DNA from: Palsa-147 sp049279675
Lineage (GTDB): Bacteria > Acidobacteriota > Terriglobia > Acidiferrales > UBA7541
Reading direction: 5' to 3'
Assembly (NCBI GenBank): GCA_049279675.1
Contig: JBAPOP010000085.1
Coordinates: 36,381 to 100,380, forward strand
DNA: 64,000 nucleotides
Shown: positions 44,773 to 54,293 of the stretch, one piece after another
How positions within the stretch are numbered: the first letter of the stretch is position 1
Layout: each line of letters opens with the position of its first letter
Notes under the pieces: generated by a model
What the model saw: only the letters and a program-made list of their open reading frames with translations
Told to the model about the DNA's origin: nothing
Databases searched by the model: none
Position numbers and translations under genes: made by a program

Positions 44773-45372
44773 TCAATTCGAGGGCTTTGCCGGCGGCGCG
44801 CCGGAATTCTGCGGCGAAACAGCGGGAACGGGCGGCGCCATGTCGCAAACTTGCGAAGTGTGATTGTGGACGATCAGCCATTTGTCGCCAGTCTTCGCAA
44901 AGACGAGCGTTGTCTGGCCGTGAGCGACCATTGCGCGACCGTCCACGGTGGCGTCGAACTCCCATTGGTACGTGGCCCACGCAAAATCTGAACGGAAGAA
45001 AATATTTGTGTTTCTTCGAATCAACTGGAGCGTCTGGATTCGCGCGCGCTGCTTCTCATAAGACGCTACATAATTCTGCCATCCGATGATGGGCGGTTCG
45101 TACGCCCCGCTCGTGAATGTCGCATCGTCAGCGTAATACTTGTGCATCGTCTCGACCTGGCCGATTTGCCACGCGCCGAGCATCTCGCCGATTTCGTTGT
45201 CTAACTGGTCCGGCGTTGGCAGCGGAGGCGGTGGAGTTGTGTCGACTGGCGGAGGCGGCTGCTTTTTGTTCTTTTGCGGACTATAGCCCGCATGCGCCAA
45301 TGGCGCGAACAGAAGTAATAGAGCGAGTATCGCGAGCCAGAAATTTCGCGCAACGGTCGTTCGTTGTCTCAT
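44773..45372 (-). CDS. Exported NTF2-like/DUF4440 protein
   Basis: A 199-residue protein: signal peptide (about 1-28, ending LAHAGYS), a Pro-rich spacer (QPPPPVDTTPPPPLPTP), then an NTF2-like domain with YYADDATFTSG and a C-terminal strand HGQTTLVFAKTGDKWLIVHNHTS. ATG 45372 is preferred; upstream codons in the same frame lack structure. Secreted DUF4440 proteins are common in acidobacteria and mostly of unknown role. Confidence 0.8.
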   Translation of the reverse strand: MRQRTTVARNFWLAILALLLLFAPLAHAGYSPQKNKKQPPPPVDTTPPPPLPTPDQLDNEIGEMLGAWQIGQVETMHKYYADDATFTSGAYEPPIIGWQNYVASYEKQRARIQTLQLIRRNTNIFFRSDFAWATYQWEFDATVDGRAMVAHGQTTLVFAKTGDKWLIVHNHTSQVCDMAPPVPAVSPQNSGAPPAKPSN

Positions 45373-45437
45373 TCTCCCGCTTCCCCCTCGAGCGTCCGCG
45401 AGAATAACACGATTTGCGGAGGTGTGTGGACGGGCGA

Positions 45438-46172
45438 TCACGCGAGATTGCGCGCGACGCGAAAACCGTAGTCGGCATACTGGAATTCCGGAGGAATGCT
45501 CGATCGCGCGGCGCAACGCGAGACCTTCGTATAGTGCCGCCACGATCCACCGCGCGACGCCCGGCGCTTGCCCTCGGCCGGCCCTTGCGGATTTTGCTCG
45601 GGCGAAACTGAGTAATAATCCGCTGCAAACCAATCCGCGCACCACTCGTGGACATTGTCGCCTATATCATAGAGTCCGTATGCGTTCGGCGCGTATTGCC
45701 CAACGCGTTCGGGTCCATTCTTCCAGCGCGACGCGTAATTCGGAAGCGACTCGGGCGATTCATCACCCCACGGATAAGATTTTCCTTCAACGCCGCCACG
45801 CGCGGCGCGCTCCCATTCAGCTTCAGTCGGTAGGCGATAACTCTTTTGAGTGACGCGAGAGAGCCACTCGCAATAATTCACGGCGTCGAACCAACTTGGC
45901 GCTGCGACTGGTTGTTCGGGATGATTGAAGTTGGCATCGCCCCAATGTTGCGGTTTGCGATGGCCGGTCGCAGCAAGAAAATGCGCGTATTCGGCATTCG
46001 TTAATTGGTGCGCGGCGAGCTCAAACGCATCAACCCATACCTGGTGTATGGGCCTCTCGTTATCCTGCCCGGCTTCGCTACCCATCTGGAACCAGCCTTC
46101 GGGAATCCGAACCATGCGCGGCTCGTGAAATTCGCGTGACGGAAAATCAGGTAGGTCGATCGGCGATGCCAT
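45438..46172 (-). CDS. FGE-like (SUMF1 fold) protein
   Basis: A 244-residue protein with the formylglycine-generating-enzyme fold: FQMGSEAGQDNERP near the start, RLPTEAEWERAARGG, DNVHEWCADW and the C-terminal RGGSW. The two cysteines used by true FGE for copper-dependent oxidation are not placed as expected: RGGSWRHYTKVSRCAARS has only one Cys, at a different position. So it is likely a non-FGE member of the fold, as in EgtB-like or lectin-like domains. No signal peptide. Confidence 0.85.
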   Translation of the reverse strand: MASPIDLPDFPSREFHEPRMVRIPEGWFQMGSEAGQDNERPIHQVWVDAFELAAHQLTNAEYAHFLAATGHRKPQHWGDANFNHPEQPVAAPSWFDAVNYCEWLSRVTQKSYRLPTEAEWERAARGGVEGKSYPWGDESPESLPNYASRWKNGPERVGQYAPNAYGLYDIGDNVHEWCADWFAADYYSVSPEQNPQGPAEGKRRASRGGSWRHYTKVSRCAARSSIPPEFQYADYGFRVARNLA

Positions 46173-46206
46173 CGGGAATTTTTCCGCCGCTGCGCGCTCT
46201 ACGCCC

Positions 46207-48741
46207 TTAATTCATGGCCGTGGCGTTTGTATTGGCCTTCGACTGGCTGATGAGATTTACGAAGAGCCTGTACGCGCCCGGCACTCCGGCCGGCAATTCA
46301 CGGAAGAACGATAAGCCGGTGTAGATGTACGTTCCTTTTCCAAATCTTGCTTCGATGAGAGCCCCATTGTCCTCGCTCTCGCCCGGATCTGTCAGGCCAA
46401 GAACCGGCTGATAGTGGGTATCAAAAGTACCGAGGTAATAAAGCCCGCGCTCCTGGATCCAGCCCTTGAAATCATCCTGCGTAATCTTGTTCGGAAAATT
46501 CAGGATTGCGCTCTTCGGCGCGAGAAAATTCACCGGCGAATTTGCATCGGTTGTCCGCGCCGTGGAATCCGGCATTTTCGCGGGATAAGGGGCCGGAAGA
46601 TATTTGTTCCAGGCAAAGTCGCGCTGGTATTGGACGACGAGCGTCCCGCCCTTGTTTACATAGTCGAGCAGCCGCGGATTCGAGCGCGGCAAGTCGTGCC
46701 TCAATTCGTATGCGCGAATGCCGACAACGATTGCGTCGTAGCGGCCGAGATCGCCAAAGGCCAGATCAACTTCGTTAAGGAGATGCAGGTCGATTCCGAG
46801 TTGCCGCAACGATTCAGGGATCACGTCGTTTTCCGCAGCGATGTAGCCGACGCGAAGATTCGGCGGCACGGCAAGATTGAGCACGTGGACCGTTGCTTCA
46901 GGCGGCTCGCTCCACGAACGCGTCGGAAGCGAGGGAAGCGGTTCGAGCGATTCGCTGAATGATTCGTCGCCGATTTTTCCGAACGCTCTGAGTGCGTAAG
47001 CGCCGGGGGCAGGCTTTGCCGGAGGCGTTACCGTAAATCGAATCAGTTGGTCGCCCGGTTCAGAAAAATCGATCGGCGCAACTGGCGCGACGCTCCAACC
47101 TGCAGGCGCGTTGAGCGAAAGCGCGACCTTTGCCGCCGAAGTCGCGTGGTATCGCACGCGCGCGAGCAGCTCAATCGGTTCGCCCGCGCGAGATTCCGGT
47201 TGCATCACTTGCTTCGGCTCAATTGTGAGCGTGACGGCGGGAACGAGCGTTAGCGGAAATGTATCCACGCTCGTGGAAGTAGGACGTATGGAAACAACCG
47301 GTTTCTCAGTTGTGAACGTGTAGCCGCCGACTGTTGCGCTCGTCCGTGCGACCACCAGTGGCGGCGGATAGGGAAGGATGTAATCCAGCGCGGACGCCGA
47401 CGCGACAGCGTGACGCGGGACCGCGACGTTGAACGAAGCCGCGAAATGCTTGCCTTCTCCTTCCGGCACCGGGGAGTCGCCGACGCTCCATCCATCCGGC
47501 ACGACTAGAGCCGTGTCGTTCACGGTTATGCCAACGTTTTCGCGAAGCGTCCAGCGAGTGTCCACCTTGAATGTTTCGCCCGCCACGAGTTCATCGCGAT
47601 TGGCGCGCGCGTCAATGTGCAGCGCCGCCACATTCCCAAGCGCTCGGTCGATTCGCTCGCGCACTCGCGAAAGTTCCCAAAGCAAATTGCTCTTGCCTTC
47701 GCTGGACGAAGCCTTGACTGAATCTTCAAGACTGGCGATGCCGGTCCCCGCCGCCGCCAGATATTTTGCGGCAACCGCCCAATCCAGATGGAGCGCGGCC
47801 TCTTCAGCCGCATTGAGCGATTCGTCCACGTTCGCGAGACGTTGCCCGTCGGCCCCTCCCGGCTGCACGAGCGAGAGAAGAGTCTTTGACAGGTCTTCGG
47901 GCCCGACATGCTGGTCGGCAGCCTTCGGATCGCCGACCACCAAATAGAGAGGCCAGCGAAGGAACGGGGAGTTAACAAACATCGTCACGCCTTGCGACCG
48001 ATGAAACACGAGGCTCTCGCGCCCAAACTCGTTGTAACTCTTTCCCCAAAGCGCGGAAATTTGCTCGACGGGAACGCGGAATCCGGATTCCTGCACTGTG
48101 CGGCGATCTTCCAACAACAGCTGAACCCTCCATGGCGCGAGGCCTTCTCTGATTTGGTCCGGGAACGCGTTTGGATCGGCTGCAGCTGCTACTGCTCGCG
48201 GAGTGAGGATTCCGCTGGCTTGATGCTGGCCATGTCCCGTATGCACGCCGCCCCAACCGTTGATGACGACGTTCGGTCGAAACATTCGAAGCACTCGAAC
48301 CATATCCTCAAGCGGTACGTCGCCCCAGATTTTCATGGTTTGATCGGCGCTCTTCGAATATCCGGTGTCCATCGCGCGCGTAAAGAATTGCTCGACGCCG
48401 TTGTTGTTGCTGGCCGCCAGCAATTCGGAAGTCCGAAGTATCCCCAGGCGTTCGCCCTGTTCGGGCCCAATCGCGTTTTGGCCGCCCTGTCCGCGCGTCA
48501 GCGTCAGTAGACCTACATCGGCGTCAAGACCATGCGAGAGATAGCTGAGTAGACCTGAGGCTTCGTCGTCTGGGTGCGCGGTGATAAATAAAATTCGAGT
48601 CACCACGCGCGCCTTGTCGATGGATTCGACGGTCTCGGGCAGAGATTGAGCGCGGAGCGAATTCCCTGCGGGTAAAAGAAGCGTGAGCGCGATCAAAACA
48701 AATAGGCACAGCTTGTTCTTTAGATAATTGATTTGCCTCAC
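46207..48741 (-). CDS. Exported PIG-L (LmbE-like) deacetylase with C-terminal extra domains
   Basis: An 844-residue protein starting at a GTG (48741) with GGAGG 7 bases upstream; the GTGA overlaps the permease stop by 4 bp. Signal peptide (about 1-31), then a PIG-L zinc-deacetylase domain with AHPDDE (55-60) and GGVHTGHGQHQAS. The middle is a run of beta-sandwich domains (NEW3/Ig-like), and the end has YDAIVVGIRAYELRHDL and LVVQYQRDFAWNK, resembling a ThuA/glutamine-amidotransferase-like fold. It removes N-acyl groups from amino sugars or similar; substrate unknown. Confidence 0.88.
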   Translation of the reverse strand: MRQINYLKNKLCLFVLIALTLLLPAGNSLRAQSLPETVESIDKARVVTRILFITAHPDDEASGLLSYLSHGLDADVGLLTLTRGQGGQNAIGPEQGERLGILRTSELLAASNNNGVEQFFTRAMDTGYSKSADQTMKIWGDVPLEDMVRVLRMFRPNVVINGWGGVHTGHGQHQASGILTPRAVAAAADPNAFPDQIREGLAPWRVQLLLEDRRTVQESGFRVPVEQISALWGKSYNEFGRESLVFHRSQGVTMFVNSPFLRWPLYLVVGDPKAADQHVGPEDLSKTLLSLVQPGGADGQRLANVDESLNAAEEAALHLDWAVAAKYLAAAGTGIASLEDSVKASSSEGKSNLLWELSRVRERIDRALGNVAALHIDARANRDELVAGETFKVDTRWTLRENVGITVNDTALVVPDGWSVGDSPVPEGEGKHFAASFNVAVPRHAVASASALDYILPYPPPLVVARTSATVGGYTFTTEKPVVSIRPTSTSVDTFPLTLVPAVTLTIEPKQVMQPESRAGEPIELLARVRYHATSAAKVALSLNAPAGWSVAPVAPIDFSEPGDQLIRFTVTPPAKPAPGAYALRAFGKIGDESFSESLEPLPSLPTRSWSEPPEATVHVLNLAVPPNLRVGYIAAENDVIPESLRQLGIDLHLLNEVDLAFGDLGRYDAIVVGIRAYELRHDLPRSNPRLLDYVNKGGTLVVQYQRDFAWNKYLPAPYPAKMPDSTARTTDANSPVNFLAPKSAILNFPNKITQDDFKGWIQERGLYYLGTFDTHYQPVLGLTDPGESEDNGALIEARFGKGTYIYTGLSFFRELPAGVPGAYRLFVNLISQSKANTNATAMN

Positions 48742-50099
48742 GCAGAGGCCTCCTCGAACGGCCATTGTTTCAGTGCCCTTGCCCGCGCTAGATAAATGAG
48801 CGACCCGAGCGCCACAAATGCCAGTGCTGCGATCATGAGCCGCCCGCCTGTAGATACGAAAATTGCCGCCCATCCCAGAATGGCGATAACGACGGGAACT
48901 GGGTAGAACCACATTCTAAAAGGGAATCGTTCGCGCGGCCAGCGCCGCCTCAACAAACCGAGTCCCACGGATTGGCCGATGAATTGGATGAGGCATCGCA
49001 TCGCGAGGATGGCGCTAATTACAAAGCTCAGCCGGAAAAAAAGGCTGAAGACGAAGGCCGCCGCGCCGAGTGCCAGCAGTGATATGTGCGGAAATCGTTT
49101 TACGGGATGCACACGCGCGAATACTGAAAAGAAATTGCCGTCGACGGCGGCGGCATACGGGACCCGCGAATAACCAAGTGTCGCCGAGAAAAGCGAGCCG
49201 AATGCGATGAAGAGTATCAAGCCGGTGGCAAGCGCTGCCCAGTTCGCGCCGTACGTTCTCTCCACAAACGTGCTCACAATAAACGATGAATGCTGCGCTT
49301 CCTGCCACGGCACGACGCCGAGGATGCTCGTCTGCATCGCGAGGTAAAGCACGGCGATCCCAAAAATAGAAATGAAAATCGCGCGCGGAATATTCTTTTG
49401 CGGCTCGCGAACTTCTCCTCCCAATGTGGCCACGTTGTAGTAGCCGAGATATGTGTAGATCGTCTGCACCGTGGCGTGGCCCAGCCCCGCAAAAAATATC
49501 CACGAGAAATTCCACGCGCCGGCCGGAAACGTAAACGCTCGATGTACGTTGAAATGCGTCGCTCCGCCCCAGATGAGCCAGGCCATCGTCCCAACAACAC
49601 CCACCCATATCGCCATCGAAATTTTCCCGACTGCAGCGATCCGGCGATACAAAAGAAATACGACCAGCACAACGACAGTGCCTGCCGCGGCCTTCTGCTG
49701 AATCCGGTTGAGCGGATGCAGATACGTCAGATACTGCGCGAAGCCGATTGCCGCGGACGCCATCACGAGCGGCGCTTGGATCATCGTTTGCCAGATCAGC
49801 AGAAACGACATGAAGCGGCCCCAGCGGCCCGGCCCATAAGCTTCGCGCAAGTAAACGTAGCTGCCGCCCGCCTCAGGCATCGCGGCTCCGAGCTCGGCCC
49901 AGACGCACGCGTCGAAAAAGGAAAGTAATGCGCCCGCCATCCATGCGAGCAAACATTGCGGTCCCGGCATGGCCTGAATCACGAACGGAATCACGATGAA
50001 CGGCCCGATGCCGACCATGTCAATCATGTTGAGAGCGGTGGCTTCTTTGAGCCCCAGTCCGCGTTCGAGTTTTTCCGGAGAGTTCATGGCTGAGTTCAT
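48738..50099 (-). CDS. APC-superfamily permease, coupled to PIG-L deacetylase
   Basis: A 453-residue inner-membrane protein with about 12 helices; ALNMIDMVGIGPFIVIP is the helix-1 substrate region and EAGGSYVYLREAYGP the helix-3 region of amino-acid/polyamine/organocation permeases. It is first in a two-gene unit and overlaps the deacetylase by 4 bp, so the two proteins are made together. Possible joint handling of an N-acylated amino compound. ATG 50099 is used; MNSPEKL at 50087 is the alternative. Confidence 0.9.
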   Translation of the reverse strand: MNSAMNSPEKLERGLGLKEATALNMIDMVGIGPFIVIPFVIQAMPGPQCLLAWMAGALLSFFDACVWAELGAAMPEAGGSYVYLREAYGPGRWGRFMSFLLIWQTMIQAPLVMASAAIGFAQYLTYLHPLNRIQQKAAAGTVVVLVVFLLYRRIAAVGKISMAIWVGVVGTMAWLIWGGATHFNVHRAFTFPAGAWNFSWIFFAGLGHATVQTIYTYLGYYNVATLGGEVREPQKNIPRAIFISIFGIAVLYLAMQTSILGVVPWQEAQHSSFIVSTFVERTYGANWAALATGLILFIAFGSLFSATLGYSRVPYAAAVDGNFFSVFARVHPVKRFPHISLLALGAAAFVFSLFFRLSFVISAILAMRCLIQFIGQSVGLGLLRRRWPRERFPFRMWFYPVPVVIAILGWAAIFVSTGGRLMIAALAFVALGSLIYLARARALKQWPFEEASA

Positions 50100-50306
50100 A
50101 ACTAAGCTGCGCAGACGGACGCGAGGATGGAAAGGGTAGCAAAGATTTACATTTTGCCCCGGCGAAATCTTCCTACGAACTGCGCTACGATGAGCGAGCT
50201 AGTTTCGAATTTGCGATTGAGGAACCTTCGGAGTGTTTGCGCGATCGAAATGTACAACTCTTCTCGAAAATCGCTGCGAACGGCCTTCAATGCGACCAAG
50301 CATTTC

Positions 50307-51239
50307 ATGACAATACATTTCTCGTTGATCGTCGGCCTCTGCGTAATCGCGTCGGCGCCAGCCGCTCTCGCGGGCAATCCAAGACTTCCCACCGAGGCCC
50401 AGCGAGGCATCGAGAAAATGTACGCCGGAGATCCCGATGGCGCGATCGCGATCTTCCGTGGGGTGCAGGCATCCGCTGCTGAAAATCCACTCGGATTTTT
50501 GCTCGAAGGCGAGGCGCGCTGGTGGAAAATTTATTGCGCGAGTCTCGACGTCAAATGGGGATTCGTGGACGCCTTCAAAAGGCCCGAGCAGCCGGGCGAC
50601 GACGAATATCTTGCGCTGGCCGACAAGGTGGTCGCTCTGGCCTCAGCGCAGTATGCGAAAAATGATTCCGCGGAGATGCGGCTTTACGCCGGTCTTGGCG
50701 GCGCGCTCAAGGCGCGTTACTACGGCCTGCAGGGCGATCACATCGCGGCGGCTCGGGCCGGAGTCCGCGCGCGACAGGAATTTCTCCGCGCCAAACAGCT
50801 CGACCCGCAAATGACGGATGCCGACATGGGCCTCGGCCTCTACAATTATTTCGTGGACACTCTATCAGCCGCGGCGAAGGTCGTGCGATTTTTCATGGGG
50901 CTTCCCGGCGGGGACAAGCAGGAAGGAATCCGACAACTCGAATCTGCGATGAACGCCGGGGGAATTACGGCCGTCGAAGCGCGGTTTTATCTGGCACGGA
51001 ATCTGCGGACCTACGACCAGCAGTACGCCCGCGCCCAAACAATCGTCGAGCCTCTCGCGCAGCGCTACCCGCGAAATCCTATTTTCGTGCTGCTTCTAGC
51101 GAATCTGAACGCCGAGCTTGGACGGCGCGAAGAGGCTACCGTCGGTTTCCGTGCCGCCGGCAGCATCCCAATTGGCGATCCCGTTGCCAGCAGCCGCGTC
51201 CAGCAGGTCGTGAAAATCTCTCTCGCCGCGCTCCAATAG
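50307..51239 (+). CDS. Exported helical-repeat (TPR-like) protein
   Basis: A 310-residue protein with a signal peptide ending APAALAGN. The mature part has helical repeats typical of TPR-like scaffolds: YAGDPDGAIAIFRGVQA, AQTIVEPLAQRYPRNPIF. Start ATG 50307 gives a clean signal peptide; an in-frame ATG at 50250 gives a longer N-region. No partner evident. Converges on lipA. Confidence 0.8.
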   Translation: MTIHFSLIVGLCVIASAPAALAGNPRLPTEAQRGIEKMYAGDPDGAIAIFRGVQASAAENPLGFLLEGEARWWKIYCASLDVKWGFVDAFKRPEQPGDDEYLALADKVVALASAQYAKNDSAEMRLYAGLGGALKARYYGLQGDHIAAARAGVRARQEFLRAKQLDPQMTDADMGLGLYNYFVDTLSAAAKVVRFFMGLPGGDKQEGIRQLESAMNAGGITAVEARFYLARNLRTYDQQYARAQTIVEPLAQRYPRNPIFVLLLANLNAELGRREEATVGFRAAGSIPIGDPVASSRVQQVVKISLAALQ

Positions 51240-51332
51240 AAACTTAGAAACTGCCACGCTGAGCCGGAATTCTCCGGACACCGCCGCCTCGCGAACTTGC
51301 CAAAAAATAAATTGTTTTGCGGAACTCTCGCG

Positions 51333-52250
51333 TCAGCTGCGCGCGGCTTCTTCTTGCTCGAAAGCGTGATAGGAGGAACGAACGAGCGGGCCAGCTTCAA
51401 CATGCTTGAATCCCATTTGTTCGCCGAGATGCTTGTATTCTGCAAATTCATCGGGATGGACGTATCGCTCGATCGGCAGATGCTCGGGTGTGGGCTGCAT
51501 ATATTGCCCCAGCGTGAGAATGTGCGTTCCCTGAGCGGCAATTTCCTGCATCGCGCTCAAGATTTCATCGCGAGTCTCTCCGAGGCCCAGCATCATTCCC
51601 GTCTTCGTCGGCATCGCCGGCGCCATCTCTCGCGCGCGGCGAAGCAGTTCGAGTGAGCGCTCGTACACGGCGCCTTTGCGCACGCGCCGATACAATCGCG
51701 GGACCGTCTCCATGTTGTGGTTCAACACATCCGGCCGCGCCGTGATCACTGTTTCGAGAGCCGGCCAGTCTCCGCGAAAATCAGGGATTAGAACTTCCAC
51801 GCGGCAATCGGGAACGCGGCGACGAATCTCGGAAATTGTGGCCGCGAAAATTGCCGCGCCTCCATCCGGCTGATCGTCGCGGTTCACTGACGTGACTACC
51901 GCATACCGCAATCCCATTCGCTCGACAGCTTCCGCGACGCGCTCGGGCTCATCTTCTGCCGGAGGCCCCGCTGGCTTTCCCGATGGCACGGCGCAAAACC
52001 CGCATGCCCTCGTGCAGATGTCTCCAAGGATCATGAAGGTGGCAGTCCGGTGCTCCCAGCATTCGCCCATATTCGGGCAGCGCGCGCTCTCGCACACGGT
52101 GTGCAAATCGAGCGTGCGCATGATGCGCTTCAGATCCTGGTAATTCGGCCCGCCGAAAAATCGCACGCGCAACCAAGAAGGGCGCGGGTGCGCCAATGGT
52201 GGTGGAACCACCGTCTGTGTGGCAGGCAAGATATTGAACGGAGACGCCAT
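51333..52250 (-). CDS. lipA: Lipoyl synthase
   Basis: A 305-residue radical-SAM enzyme. The auxiliary Fe-S motif CESARCPNMGEC uses C53, C58 and C64, and the radical-SAM motif CTRACGFC uses C79, C83 and C86. It inserts two sulfurs into octanoyl-protein to make the lipoyl cofactor of 2-oxoacid dehydrogenases and glycine cleavage protein H. ATG 52250 is chosen; 57 upstream codons in the frame are unlike the family. It diverges from lpxC. Confidence 0.96.
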   Translation of the reverse strand: MASPFNILPATQTVVPPPLAHPRPSWLRVRFFGGPNYQDLKRIMRTLDLHTVCESARCPNMGECWEHRTATFMILGDICTRACGFCAVPSGKPAGPPAEDEPERVAEAVERMGLRYAVVTSVNRDDQPDGGAAIFAATISEIRRRVPDCRVEVLIPDFRGDWPALETVITARPDVLNHNMETVPRLYRRVRKGAVYERSLELLRRAREMAPAMPTKTGMMLGLGETRDEILSAMQEIAAQGTHILTLGQYMQPTPEHLPIERYVHPDEFAEYKHLGEQMGFKHVEAGPLVRSSYHAFEQEEAARS

Positions 52251-52330
52251 ACTCTCTTCGAAACCTCTCGCTCGACGCGACCATTCTACGCGTGAGGTGA
52301 GCTTTTTCACAAGTTGCCCGCGACTCCGAG

Positions 52331-52350
52331 AAATCCACAGCAGTGGATTT
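52331..52350. promoter_or_regulatory. 8-bp perfect palindrome between lipA and lpxC
   Basis: AAATCCAC (52331-52338) and GTGGATTT (52343-52350) are perfect inverted copies with a 4-base spacer, AGCA. It lies in the divergent gap, 81 bp upstream of lipA and 180 bp upstream of lpxC, and could be an operator or RNA hairpin. No regulator is known for it. Confidence 0.4.
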
Positions 52351-52529
52351 AGCGTGTGGAAGGTACTACTACGTCGGACAAACGCCACATCAGAACACGG
52401 TAAAGTGTTGTATCTTTGCAACAGTAACGGGTGTCGCGCCCTAGATGTGCCTTCTAAACTGATGAAAATAAATGGATAATATAGAGCGACTGCGGAAGCA
52501 GAAGTGCACCGATTTAGAAATTATTCGCG

Positions 52530-53441
52530 ATGGCTTTCCAATACACAATCGCCCACCCGGTAGAAACTGAAGGGATCGGACTGCATACCGCGGTTCGATC
52601 GCGCCTCAGGCTCGCTCCGGCGCCTCCGGATACCGGCATCGTATTTCGCCGCACGGATTTGGATGGATTCGCGCTTGAGGCGCACGTTCGAAACGTCGCC
52701 CGCGTGAGCTATGCGACGAGCTTGATGAAGCAAGGTGTCCTACTCTCGACTACCGAACACATCCTTGCGGCTCTGTACGCGTGTGGCGTAGATAACGTTT
52801 TCGTCGAGATCGATGCGCTCGAACTTCCGATTCTTGACGGTTCAGCGCAACCATTCGTAAAAATGCTCGAACGCGCGGGATTGCGGCGGCAAAGGCGGCG
52901 GCGAACTTACTTGAGAGTGATCAAACCTCTCGAAGTCTCCGATGGCGATAGGAGGATAGGAATCTACCCCGGCGAGAGTTTCCGAGTGCGGTGTTACGTG
53001 GACTACGCGCATCCGAAAGTTGGCCGCCAAGAAGTCGAAATTGACGTGAATCGCGCTAGTTTTAGCAAGGAGCTTGCGACCGCCCGGACATTCGGCTTCA
53101 TGAGCGACTTCGAAGGCCTCCGCGCGATGGGCTTGATTCGCGGCGGCACGCTCGAGAATGCGATTGTGCTATCCGAGAACGACATCCTCAACGGTCCCGT
53201 CCGTTTTCCGGATGAGTTCGTTCGCCATAAGGCGCTCGATCTGATTGGTGATCTCGCGCTGATCGGCAAGCCGCTCAAGGCTACCGTCGTAGCGCACAAG
53301 GCGGGCCACGCATTGCATACGCAACTCGTCACGCGGTTGCTCGCTGACCGTTCGCTTTGGGAAGAAACGGCGATGGATTACCAGCCCGAAAAAATAGCTT
53401 CGCGCCCGCTTGTCCCTGCTCCTGTTCCAGCCGCAGATTGA
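52530..53441 (+). CDS. lpxC: UDP-3-O-acyl-N-acetylglucosamine deacetylase
   Basis: A 303-residue protein, the committed step of lipid A synthesis. Zinc ligands are visible: H77 in STTEHILAAL and the H and D of RHKALDLIGDLAL; HKAGHALHTQL holds the catalytic histidine. Its presence shows the organism makes lipopolysaccharide. Diverges from lipA and is followed by fabI after 73 bp. Confidence 0.96.
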   Translation: MAFQYTIAHPVETEGIGLHTAVRSRLRLAPAPPDTGIVFRRTDLDGFALEAHVRNVARVSYATSLMKQGVLLSTTEHILAALYACGVDNVFVEIDALELPILDGSAQPFVKMLERAGLRRQRRRRTYLRVIKPLEVSDGDRRIGIYPGESFRVRCYVDYAHPKVGRQEVEIDVNRASFSKELATARTFGFMSDFEGLRAMGLIRGGTLENAIVLSENDILNGPVRFPDEFVRHKALDLIGDLALIGKPLKATVVAHKAGHALHTQLVTRLLADRSLWEETAMDYQPEKIASRPLVPAPVPAAD

Positions 53442-53514
53442 ACCCGTCGCACATCCCGCGCCAGGTTTACTGAACGTTTCTCGCAGGTAACTTCCGCGCT
53501 AGAATGTCGCTCCT

Positions 53515-54282
53515 ATGCCAAACCTTCTTGAAGGCAAGACAGCGCTAGTTTTGGGAGTCGCAAATAAATGGAGCCTGGCGTTCGCCATCGCTCAGGCTTA
53601 CCGGCGCGAAGGCGCGAAGCTCGTGCTGACTTATCAGGCCGAACGCATCAAGTTGACGGTCGAAGAACTTGGGCAGTCGCTCGGCGCTGACAAAGTTTTT
53701 CAGTGCGACGTCACAAAGGAAGAAGAACTCGAGCGTTTGACTTCGGAATTGCGCAACGACGGCGGGGTCGACACCGTATTGCACAGCATCGCGTTTGCAA
53801 ATCGCGAAGATCTGGACCGGCCGTTCGTCGAAACTTCGCGTGCGGGATATCTTCTCGCTCAAGAGGTCAGCGCCTACTCACTAGTCGCTGTTGCGCGTGC
53901 GACCGCGCCGCTCATGACGTCCGGGGGATCGCTCCTCACGCTCACCTATCTCGGCTCGCAGCGCGTCGTCCCGAATTACAACGTGATGGGAGTTGCCAAG
54001 GCCGCGCTTGAGGCTACGGTTCGCTACCTCGCCAGCGATCTTGGTCCGAAGAAAATTCGTGTGAACGCAATTTCCGCTGGTCCGGTGAAAACCGCGTCGG
54101 CACGTGCGATCAAAGATTTTTCAGTGATTCTCGATGTTGTCACACAGCGCGCGCCGCTGCGCCGTAATACGGATCCCGCAGAAGTCGGCGATGCCGCGGT
54201 TTTCCTCGCAAGCGATCTTTCCCGCGGCGTTACAGGAAATATTCTCTACGTGGATTCCGGCTTTCAGATCATGGGGCTGTAA
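53515..54282 (+). CDS. fabI: Enoyl-ACP reductase (FabI type)
   Basis: A 255-residue short-chain reductase. VLGVANKWSLAFAIA is the FabI NAD-binding start, HSIAFANREDL a family mid-segment, and YNVMGVAK the catalytic Tyr-x6-Lys. It reduces enoyl-ACP in fatty-acid elongation. A TAGAAT -10-like box is present 10 bp upstream of the ATG without a clear -35. Placed between lpxC and glmU, the envelope lipid genes cluster here. Confidence 0.95.
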   Translation: MPNLLEGKTALVLGVANKWSLAFAIAQAYRREGAKLVLTYQAERIKLTVEELGQSLGADKVFQCDVTKEEELERLTSELRNDGGVDTVLHSIAFANREDLDRPFVETSRAGYLLAQEVSAYSLVAVARATAPLMTSGGSLLTLTYLGSQRVVPNYNVMGVAKAALEATVRYLASDLGPKKIRVNAISAGPVKTASARAIKDFSVILDVVTQRAPLRRNTDPAEVGDAAVFLASDLSRGVTGNILYVDSGFQIMGL

Positions 54283-54293
54283 CCGCCACTCTC

